This document shows, one piece after another, positions 1 through 5,478 of a stretch of 10,806 bases of DNA; within the stretch, counting starts at the first letter, position 1; each line of letters begins with the position of its first letter. The notes beneath the pieces were generated by a model that saw only the letters and a list, made by a program, of their open reading frames with translations, searched no databases and was not told the DNA's origin. The position numbers and the translations under genes were made by a program. This DNA comes from Bacillota bacterium (GTDB taxonomy: Bacteria > Bacillota_A > Clostridia > Peptostreptococcales > Anaerovoracaceae), in assembly GCA_017547345.1 (NCBI GenBank), contig JAFYPY010000073.1, positions 1 through 10,806 of the forward strand, written 5' to 3'.

Positions 1-297
1 GGCGGGTTGAAACCTGAAGGAACTTCTGTGGATTTGGCCGTTGCATTATCTATTTACTCATCACACAAAAGTGTATGTCCATCCAAGAAGACTTTAGCTA
101 TGGGAGAGGTAGGGCTTACTGGAGACTTGCGCAACGTGAGACACGCAGAGAAAATTGTAAAAGAAGCGGTAAGAATGGGCTATGAAAGGATAATACTTCC
201 AGTGAACAATGCGAAATCTATAAAAGCTGAATTCGAAGGATGTCAAATTATTGGAGTCAAAAATATCGGTGAAGCAATAAGAAGTTTTGGTAGATAA
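1..297 (+). CDS. radA: DNA repair protein RadA, C-terminal fragment (5' end cut by window)
   Basis: The open frame enters from the left edge with Gly-Gly-Leu-Lys and ends at TAA 295-297, giving 98 visible codons. It matches the C-terminal Lon-protease-like (P) domain of RadA/Sms: a GGLKPEGTSVDLAVAL segment at the position of RadA's 'GG.....DLAVA', then the hallmark GEVGLTGDLR (about 103-132), a 'KEAVRMGYERIILP' stretch and the short RadA tail. RadA is a RecA-like ATPase that promotes branch migration during recombination; its Lon-like domain is a DNA-binding and ring scaffold rather than an active protease. The zinc finger, Walker motifs and KNRFG motif lie outside the window. A Lon protease is less likely because the protein ends right after this domain. 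In many Firmicutes disA follows radA; here a terminator and two antisense genes follow. Confidence 0.88.
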   Translation, partial: GGLKPEGTSVDLAVALSIYSSHKSVCPSKKTLAMGEVGLTGDLRNVRHAEKIVKEAVRMGYERIILPVNNAKSIKAEFEGCQIIGVKNIGEAIRSFGR

Positions 298-317
298 AAA
301 TAAAGAATTACGGGAAA

Positions 318-354
318 TTAAAAAGGCTAGATGAAAATCTAGCCCTCTTTTTTT
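318..354. terminator. Bidirectional intrinsic terminator between radA and the sensor kinase
   Basis: A perfect 8-bp stem GGCTAGAT (325-332) / ATCTAGCC (337-344) closes a GAAA tetraloop (333-336). On the plus strand it is followed, after CTC, by seven T's (348-354). On the minus strand the same stem is followed by TTTTTAA (324-318). It therefore suits termination of both convergent transcripts, radA from the left and the kinase from the right. The kinase stop codon (339-341) lies inside the stem. Confidence 0.88.
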
Positions 355-1787
355 GTGTGTGGTAGTTCGAACCAGAAGGTTGTTCCCTTGCCCAATTTGC
401 TATACACGCCATAATCTGCATGATGTAAAGTTAGGATTTCCTTTACGATAGAAAGTCCTAGACCTGTGCCTGTTGTAGATCTAACATAGTTGCTGCTGGC
501 TTTATAGTATCTGTCCCAAACATGAGGAAGTTCTTCTTGAGAAATTCCAGGACCACGGTCAGAGACTTCAATACGAAGTTTTTTACCGAGTTTTTTTACG
601 CCAATTATGACAACTTTGTCTTTTCCGCAGTATTTGACTGCGTTATTAATTAAATTGGAAAGAACCTGTGTTATCTTGTCCTCGTCACCAAATGCGAAAC
701 AGTCTTTTGGCTTAGTAAGCTTAAATGAATAACCTTCCTGCTCACATAAGATTTTATATGATGACAAGATTGAATTTATAGAGCTACCTAAATCGAAAGA
801 AGTTCTTTGCAAAACAACCTTGTGAGTTTGCATAGCAGATACAGATGACATATCGCTAACTAGGCGATTCATTCTTTCTGCCTCGTCAATGATAACTTGC
901 AGGTGTTCATTTCTCTTCTTAGGATTTTCTCCAGACAAGTCTCTAATCATTTCTGCATAAGACTTAATCATAGTGAGTGGTGTTTTTAGGTCGTGAGAAA
1001 TATTCGCTATTAGGTCTTTTTTTCTGTTGTCAGCCATTCCTAATTCATAGGCGGCAGTGTTAAGCGTATCTGCCAAATTGTTTATTTCTGAATAGGCACT
1101 ACCCTGGAATTTGACTTGATAGTTTCCTTTACTCATTTCCTTTGCGGATTTTGTCATATCGTCTATTGGCTTTGAAATCCTCTGTGCAAAGTATACTGAC
1201 AAAATGAAGGCCATACATATTGTCATAATGGTTACATACGTGAGTTGGTGTTTCAAAATGTTTATAGTTGATGAAACGGGATAGAGCGGAGAGAATATAT
1301 ATAGATATATGTCGTCTTTGTCTGCTCTGCTAATTCTTCTTCCGTATGCTAATGTTTCATAATTTTCGTATCCAGTATCAAGTCTAAAAGAAACTTCCGG
1401 AGGAGTTCTGCCTTGCAAGAGTGCCTTTAGCTTGAAGGTTTCGTCCATATACGCATAAACAGGGTTACTGAGTTCTTGCTCTGAAGAAAAAAGGGCTAGT
1501 CCTTCAGATGATTCCAGCATTATATAGAAGTCATTTGCTATGGACAGCTCTTGCATTTTATACTCAAGGTTTTCGGGATCCTTTTGGAGTGTATGCGAAA
1601 TAGACGAGGCTACTCGCGAAACCTCGCCTATTTTCATTTGTTCATAATAATTGTTCATAAAGAAAAGCTGCAAGAACCAAATTAAGACTAAGACTCCTAG
1701 GCCAAAGGCCATAAAGTACATCCAAAGTCTTACTTTAATGCTGCGATAGTCAAATCCATTAGTCTGCGTACTCAAACTTATATCCAA
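339..1787 (-). CDS. HAMP-domain sensor histidine kinase of a two-component system
   Basis: This is a membrane sensor kinase, partner of the overlapping upstream response regulator. Residues are numbered from the TTG at 1787. TM1 is about 23-45, an extracytoplasmic sensor region about 46-180 matches no domain I recognise, and TM2 is about 183-202. The HAMP region follows at about 200-252. HisKA carries the H-box ISHDLKTPLT with phospho-acceptor His265. The catalytic domain has the N-box LSNLINNAVK (376-385), G1 box DRGPGI (410-415) and G2 box GTGLGLS (440-446). All catalytic motifs are intact and the 482-aa length is ordinary. The start is uncertain. TTG 1787 sits directly against GAGGAG, while TTG 1775 is about 12 nt from it. 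An ATG at 1759-1757 that overlaps the regulator's TAA is out of frame and reaches a stop after nine codons. The signal sensed is unknown, so no symbol is assigned. Confidence 0.93.
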   Translation of the reverse strand: MDISLSTQTNGFDYRSIKVRLWMYFMAFGLGVLVLIWFLQLFFMNNYYEQMKIGEVSRVASSISHTLQKDPENLEYKMQELSIANDFYIMLESSEGLALFSSEQELSNPVYAYMDETFKLKALLQGRTPPEVSFRLDTGYENYETLAYGRRISRADKDDIYLYIFSPLYPVSSTINILKHQLTYVTIMTICMAFILSVYFAQRISKPIDDMTKSAKEMSKGNYQVKFQGSAYSEINNLADTLNTAAYELGMADNRKKDLIANISHDLKTPLTMIKSYAEMIRDLSGENPKKRNEHLQVIIDEAERMNRLVSDMSSVSAMQTHKVVLQRTSFDLGSSINSILSSYKILCEQEGYSFKLTKPKDCFAFGDEDKITQVLSNLINNAVKYCGKDKVVIIGVKKLGKKLRIEVSDRGPGISQEELPHVWDRYYKASSNYVRSTTGTGLGLSIVKEILTLHHADYGVYSKLGKGTTFWFELPHTKKEG

Positions 1788-2436
1788 CTCCTCTTAAAGT
1801 TACGATGTAATCCCTATATGGTCCTAAATTATTTCTCAAGTTTTTGATATGTGTATCTATTGTTCTATCATCACCAAAGAAGTCATATCCCCAAATATCA
1901 GAAAGAAGTTTATCTCTTGAAAGTGCAATGTTCTTGTTTTCTACAAGATAGAATAATAAATCGTATTCTTTTGGGGTAAGATCTACTCTTTGTCCATCAA
2001 CGACAACTGTTCTTGCAGGAATGTTGATTTCAAGACCGCCAAAGCTTAGAACTCCTTGAATGCTATTTGATTGAGAGGAAACTCTTGAAAGAACCGCATT
2101 GATCCTAGCCATAAGTTCCTTAGGACTGAAAGGTTTCACGATATAGTCATCGATGCCTAGTTCAAATCCGAAGAGCTTATCATATTCTTCTCCTCTTGCG
2201 GAAAGCATAATTGTAGGGATGTCTTTGATTTTTTTAATCTCTTTGCAAGCGCTAAACCCGTCAAGTTTAGGCATCATGATATCCATAATTATAATATCGT
2301 AATCGTTAAGCTTGCAAAGTCCGATGGCGCTCATACCGTCTTCGGCTTCTTCGACTTCATAACCGCTAAATTCAGCGTATTCTCTGATGACCTCTCTGAT
2401 TTTAGGTTCATCATCTACTATAAGAATTTTATACAT
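1759..2436 (-). CDS. OmpR/PhoB-family response regulator
   Basis: This DNA-binding regulator should be phosphorylated by the adjacent kinase. The receiver domain (about 1-117) has acidic pocket Asp8-Asp9, phospho-acceptor Asp52 in IIIMDIMMP, Ser79 at the switch position and Lys101 in the VKPF motif. The C-terminal winged helix (about 128-222) has the family signatures LTPKEYDLL, SRDKLL, DDRTIDTHIKNLRNNL and TLRGVGYKFE. The 225-aa length is typical. The start is ATG 2436-2434, with AAGGAG (2450-2445) 8 nt upstream. Its end overlaps the kinase frame by up to 29 nt, indicating co-transcription and translational coupling. The regulator comes first and is transcribed divergently from carD, away from a spacer with a palindrome (2484-2499) that could be its own operator. 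The output genes cannot be named from sequence. Confidence 0.95.
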   Translation of the reverse strand: MYKILIVDDEPKIREVIREYAEFSGYEVEEAEDGMSAIGLCKLNDYDIIIMDIMMPKLDGFSACKEIKKIKDIPTIMLSARGEEYDKLFGFELGIDDYIVKPFSPKELMARINAVLSRVSSQSNSIQGVLSFGGLEINIPARTVVVDGQRVDLTPKEYDLLFYLVENKNIALSRDKLLSDIWGYDFFGDDRTIDTHIKNLRNNLGPYRDYIVTLRGVGYKFEYAD

Positions 2437-2479
2437 AGGAAAGTCTCCTTAATCACTTTTTTTACATTTTATCACATAC

Positions 2480-2507
2480 ATTCTATCATAAATATGATAA
2501 TAGGCAA
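2480..2507 (-). promoter_or_regulatory. Candidate promoter for the two-component operon
   Basis: On the minus strand TTGCCT (2507-2502) and TAGAAT (2485-2480) are separated by 16 nt. This resembles a sigma-A promoter with an imperfect -35, and predicts transcription starting around 2473, about 35 nt before the regulator ATG. A palindrome fills the spacer between the two boxes. The AT-rich surroundings offer other -10-like hexamers, so this is the best of several weak choices. Confidence 0.35.
2484..2499. repeat. 16-bp perfect palindrome, candidate operator
   Basis: TATCATAAATATGATA consists of two 7-nt arms (2484-2490 and 2493-2499) around AA. It falls between the -35 and -10 boxes proposed for the leftward two-component operon, where a bound protein would block or aid polymerase. 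No T-tract follows, so it is not a terminator. The arms are pure AT apart from one C:G pair, so chance occurrence in AT-rich DNA is possible. Confidence 0.4.
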
Positions 2508-2529
2508 AAGGTTTTGTGAAAAATAGATG

Positions 2530-2558
2530 TTGACAGTAGATTTGCCCTATGATATTAT
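2530..2558 (+). promoter_or_regulatory. Sigma-A-type promoter P1 upstream of carD
   Basis: TTGACA (2530-2535) is a perfect -35 box, followed by a 17-nt spacer and TATTAT (2553-2558) as -10 box. TATAAT at 2556-2561 is an alternative at 20-nt spacing. It predicts a start near 2565 and a leader of about 80 nt before carD. It is a strong candidate for the promoter of the long downstream operon. Confidence 0.65.
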
Positions 2559-2578
2559 AATAAATTTCATTCTTTCAA

Positions 2579-2608
2579 TTGACATGAGCGCACAAAATAT
2601 TTTATACT
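2579..2608 (+). promoter_or_regulatory. Sigma-A-type promoter P2 upstream of carD, in tandem with P1
   Basis: A second perfect TTGACA (2579-2584) is followed by an 18-nt spacer and TATACT (2603-2608). It lies 49 nt downstream of P1 with the same orientation. It predicts a start near 2615, leaving a short leader containing the Shine-Dalgarno GGAGG (2631-2635). Its -10 box falls inside the imperfect dyad at 2603-2626. Confidence 0.6.
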
Positions 2609-2626
2609 ATATTCTGTATAGGTATA
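2603..2626. repeat. Imperfect dyad overlapping the P2 -10 box
   Basis: TATACTATA (2603-2611) pairs with TATAGGTATA (2617-2626), with one bulged base and a TTCTG centre. It covers the P2 -10 box and predicted start region and ends just before the carD ribosome binding site. It could be an operator for P2 or, in a transcript from P1, a weak hairpin near the Shine-Dalgarno. The arms are AT-rich and the evidence is positional only. Confidence 0.3.
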
Positions 2627-2644
2627 AGATGGAGGGCGTATGTC

Positions 2645-3118
2645 ATGTTTGCAATAGGTAGCAAGATCGTCCACCCAATGCATGGGGCCGGAATAATACA
2701 AAAAATCGAAGAAAAAAAGATACTTGGGGAGGTTAAGCAATATTACATCCTCGAGTTGCCTTGCAATGATATGAACGTGATGTTACCTGTAGAATCTGAG
2801 CAATCCGTTGGTATCAGGCCTATTGTGGACAAGTCTGTAGCTCTTGAGGCAATTGAAACATTGAAACTCGAAAGTACAGATATGGACTCCAATTGGAATC
2901 GCAGACACCGTGATAATATGGAAAAACTCAAAAGAGGTAATATTTTTGAGGTTGCCGAAGTGGTTCGAAACTTGATGAGGGTTAATAGAGAAAAGAATCT
3001 TTCCGCAGGAGAGACGAAGATGCTCAATAATGCTCGCCAGATTCTAATAAGTGAAATCATTTTGGCATGTGATATTCCAGAAGCTGAAGCAGTAAAGATA
3101 GTAGATGAGGCCGTTTAA
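2645..3118 (+). CDS. carD: CarD/CdnL-family RNA polymerase-binding regulator
   Basis: CarD/CdnL proteins bind the RNA polymerase beta subunit through an N-terminal Tudor-like domain and stabilise the open complex through a helical C-terminal domain. The N-terminus FAIGSKIVHPMHGAGII plus YYILELPCNDMNVMLPV (residues about 2-50) is the CarD_CdnL_TRCF domain. Residues 60-157 form the helical domain, with SNWNRRHRDN around Trp84, the probable counterpart of the tryptophan that wedges the upstream edge of the promoter bubble. The 157-aa length is normal. Start ATG 2645 has GGAGG (2631-2635) 9 nt upstream; ATG 2640 is out of frame. Two tandem promoters precede it. A 69-nt gap to yacL contains no terminator or convincing promoter. 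As first gene of the run it may share control with the tRNA synthetase and isoprenoid genes downstream. Confidence 0.93.
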   Translation: MFAIGSKIVHPMHGAGIIQKIEEKKILGEVKQYYILELPCNDMNVMLPVESEQSVGIRPIVDKSVALEAIETLKLESTDMDSNWNRRHRDNMEKLKRGNIFEVAEVVRNLMRVNREKNLSAGETKMLNNARQILISEIILACDIPEAEAVKIVDEAV

Positions 3119-3171
3119 TTTATTGGCAAATCAAAATCTCTGAAGGCTAAAAATACCTATAAATTTTGAGG

Positions 3172-3190
3172 AAAGGAGGATGAGAAATTG
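3172..3190 (+). promoter_or_regulatory. Ribosome binding site that decides a TTG start for yacL
   Basis: AAAGGAGG (3172-3179) stands 8 nt before TTG 3188-3190, ideal spacing. The nearby ATG 3180-3182 touches the Shine-Dalgarno and is out of frame with the protein. The TTG is therefore the supported start. Confidence 0.85.
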
Positions 3191-4327
3191 TTTAAGAAAA
3201 TATTTAGTGGATTGTTTACTTTGTTTGGAGCATTTGTTGGATACGAAGTTTTTCAACTGGTACTACTTGTTATAAAAACTGTTGAAGGTAACGATTCCGA
3301 ATATATCCAGTTATCCAGTGCTGAAATGGCATGTATGTCAATTCTATTCGCAATTATTTTTGGACTAATATTTTATAGTGTGGCACCGGTACTGGGAAGA
3401 CAAGGCAACAAAATGGCAGAGGATATTGGCAACGACTTGAAGGGTATATCTGGAAGTGATTTGCTTTCGGGTGTAATAGGTTTGACAATAGGCTTGGTTA
3501 TAGCATTCTTGCTTACTAAAATTTATCAGGATGTGGTACCAAATGGAATTTATTTAACTTTAACTATTGCCATTTATATTTTCTTGGGCTTCATTGGAGT
3601 TGTTATAGGAAGCAAAAAGGGTTCGGAAATATTCAACCAATCATTCAACAGGATGATTCAGCCGCAGAAGGCAGAAAAGAAAGAAGAAAATCCATATGCT
3701 TACTCCGAGAAGGATAAGAAGAAACAAAGAGTGCCAAAGATACTAGATACAAGTGTCATTATCGACGGCAGAGTTCTAGAAATTATGAAGACCGGCTTTT
3801 TAGAGGGACCGATAGTAATTCCGGAATTCGTGCTTGTTGAATTGAGACATATAGCTGATTCTTCGGATGCACTAAAACGCACAAGAGGAAGACGTGGACT
3901 TGATATTCTAAATAAGATTCAAGAAAACTATGGCATTGAAATTTATAACACAGATGGCGAGAAGGCTTTGACTGAAATACCAGAAGTCGATGTAAAATTG
4001 TTGAAACTTGCACAAATGATTAAGGGAAAGGTCGTAACTAACGATTTCAACTTAAATAAAGTAGCGTCTATAAAAGAAGTTCCTGTTCTTAACATTAATG
4101 AGCTTGCCAATGCAATGAAACCTATGGTAATTCCGGGAGAAAGCATGACGGTTACGTTAATCAAGCAAGGCAAGGATCAAAGCCAAGCTGTCGCGTACTT
4201 GGATGATGGAACTATGATAGTAGTAGAAAATGGACGCAAAAAAATCGGACAGACCGTAGACATTGTCGTAACAAGTGTTCTGCAAACTGCTGCCGGAAGA
4301 ATGATATTTGGCAGAGTTACTGCGTAG
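3188..4327 (+). CDS. yacL: Membrane-anchored PIN-TRAM domain protein, YacL family (putative RNase)
   Basis: The N-terminus has about four membrane segments (roughly 5-30, 48-68, 93-113, 120-142), followed by a charged linker with many Lys and Glu (about 160-182). The PIN nuclease domain (about 184-305) carries the acidic residues expected for metal binding: Asp187 in LDTSVIIDGR, Glu218 in FVLVELR, Asp268 in EVDVK and Asp286 in TNDFNLN. The C-terminal TRAM domain (about 315-377) is a predicted RNA-binding beta-barrel. All acids are present, so an active endoribonuclease at the inner membrane face is plausible; the substrate is unknown. The 379-aa length fits YacL. In Bacillus subtilis yacL also sits just before ispD. 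TTG start; ispDF begins 9 nt after the stop. Confidence 0.92.
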   Translation: MFKKIFSGLFTLFGAFVGYEVFQLVLLVIKTVEGNDSEYIQLSSAEMACMSILFAIIFGLIFYSVAPVLGRQGNKMAEDIGNDLKGISGSDLLSGVIGLTIGLVIAFLLTKIYQDVVPNGIYLTLTIAIYIFLGFIGVVIGSKKGSEIFNQSFNRMIQPQKAEKKEENPYAYSEKDKKKQRVPKILDTSVIIDGRVLEIMKTGFLEGPIVIPEFVLVELRHIADSSDALKRTRGRRGLDILNKIQENYGIEIYNTDGEKALTEIPEVDVKLLKLAQMIKGKVVTNDFNLNKVASIKEVPVLNINELANAMKPMVIPGESMTVTLIKQGKDQSQAVAYLDDGTMIVVENGRKKIGQTVDIVVTSVLQTAAGRMIFGRVTA

Positions 4328-4336
4328 GGAGAACTT

Positions 4337-5464
4337 ATGTATAAAGGAAAATATGTTACAGCAATTATTACTGCCGCAGGCAAGGGAAGCCGAATGGGAG
4401 CTTCCCTTCCTAAGCAGTTTTTGAAAATTGGAAACAAGACTATTTTAGAAAAAGCGATTATGCCTTTTGAGAAGGCGGATTGCATAGACCAGATTCTAGT
4501 AGTTTCTGGAGGGGAGTTTGTCGAGACTTGCGAAGACCTTTGCAAAGGAATGACTAAAGTCAAAAAAGTTGTAGAGGGTGGCAAGGAGAGACAAGACTCC
4601 GTACATAATGCGCTTAAACTAGTGGAAGCTGGTTATGTCTTAATACACGATGGGGCGAGACCATATATAACAGAAAAAGTTATATTAAACGTATTAAATG
4701 ATGTATCAGAGGTTGGAGCTGCCGTTGCAGCGGTGCCGGTCAAAGATACTATCCGCAGAGAAACCATTAAAGGCGGAGAAACCCTAAAAAGAAGTGAACT
4801 TTATAGCGTTCAAACGCCGCAGGGCTTTGAAGTGTCATTGATAAAGGAAGCTTTTGCAAAAGCCTATGAAGAAGGGTTTTATGGGACTGATGATGCGGGT
4901 CTTGTCGATAGAATGGGCAGAAAAGTTGCCGTTTCAGAAGGCGACTATGCAAATATAAAGATTACAACCAAGGAGGATATGCCTGTGGAAGTAAGAGTTG
5001 GAACTGGATTTGACGTTCATAGACTAGTAGAAGGGCGTAAATGCATAATCTGCGGAGTGGATATTCCTTTCGAAAAAGGCTTGCTCGGTCACTCCGATGC
5101 AGACGTTGCGCTTCATGCGCTTATGGATGCCATGCTCGGGGCAGCGGCCCTTGGAGATATCGGTAAACATTTTCCGGACACAGATCCAAAGTACAAAGGT
5201 ATTTCTAGCATCAGATTGCTTGAATATGTAAATGGATTCATCGCTGACGAAGGCTACACGCTTGGTAATTGCGATGTGACAATTATGGCTCAAAAGCCAA
5301 AGATGCTTCCTCATATAAGTCAGATGAGAGAAAACATCGCAAAGGCGCTCAATGTTCCCGTTGGTGCCGTAAATGTTAAAGCTACAACTACAGAAAAACT
5401 GGGGTTTGTAGGCAGAGAAGAGGGAATTGCTGCAGAAGCAGTTTGTATACTAAATAGAGGTTAG
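4337..5464 (+). CDS. ispDF: Bifunctional IspD-IspF: MEP cytidylyltransferase / MEcPP synthase
   Basis: This is a fusion of two MEP-pathway enzymes. IspD (residues 1 to about 216) couples 2-C-methyl-D-erythritol 4-phosphate to CTP. It has the nucleotide-binding AAGKGSRMG (13-21) with PKQF, HDGARPY with Asp105 and Arg108, SVQTPQ (157-162) and NIKIT with Lys208. IspF (about 217-375) makes the 2,4-cyclodiphosphate. It has zinc ligands Asp226 and His228 in GFDVH and His260 in DVALHAL, plus [24 protein letters not shown] and [10 protein letters not shown]. Both active sites look intact. IspE, which acts between them, is not in the window. The join is almost linker-free: IspD's KEDMPVE runs directly into IspF's [13 protein letters not shown] 4337 has GGGAG 5-6 nt upstream. 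proS follows after 14 nt. An internal ribosome binding site may also give separate IspF. Confidence 0.95.
   Translation: MYKGKYVTAIITAAGKGSRMGASLPKQFLKIGNKTILEKAIMPFEKADCIDQILVVSGGEFVETCEDLCKGMTKVKKVVEGGKERQDSVHNALKLVEAGYVLIHDGARPYITEKVILNVLNDVSEVGAAVAAVPVKDTIRRETIKGGETLKRSELYSVQTPQGFEVSLIKEAFAKAYEEGFYGTDDAGLVDRMGRKVAVSEGDYANIKITTKEDMPVEVRVGTGFDVHRLVEGRKCIICGVDIPFEKGLLGHSDADVALHALMDAMLGAAALGDIGKHFPDTDPKYKGISSIRLLEYVNGFIADEGYTLGNCDVTIMAQKPKMLPHISQMRENIAKALNVPVGAVNVKATTTEKLGFVGREEGIAAEAVCILNRG
4971..4987 (+). promoter_or_regulatory. Internal ribosome binding site and GTG start for separate IspF
   Basis: AGGAGG (4971-4976) lies inside the IspD-IspF junction. In frame, GTG 4985-4987 is 8 nt downstream and ATG 4979-4981 only 2 nt downstream. 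Starting at GTG gives (M)[11 protein letters not shown], a normal-looking IspF N-terminus. The same bases encode Lys-Glu-Asp of IspD, so coincidence is possible, but the spacing is as good as at any real start in this window. Confidence 0.5.
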
Positions 5465-5478
5465 AGGAGAAACAAAGA

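Noticed and set aside
339..2436. Assigning the two-component system to a named pair such as WalRK, CssRS or VanRS
   Set aside because: The conserved receiver, winged-helix and kinase motifs are shared by all such systems, the sensor region is not recognisable, and there is no diagnostic neighbour.
3119..3187. Possible promoter (TTGGCA 3123-3128) and weak 7-bp hairpin (3131-3137 with 3163-3169) between carD and yacL
   Set aside because: No -10 box at proper spacing, and the hairpin is AT-only apart from one C:G pair, has a 25-nt loop and lacks a T-tract. The gap is treated as a plain operon spacer.
4177..4584. 135-codon antisense open frame across the yacL-ispDF junction
   Set aside because: It spans the ends of two confirmed genes on the other strand and carries no motif or ribosome binding site.
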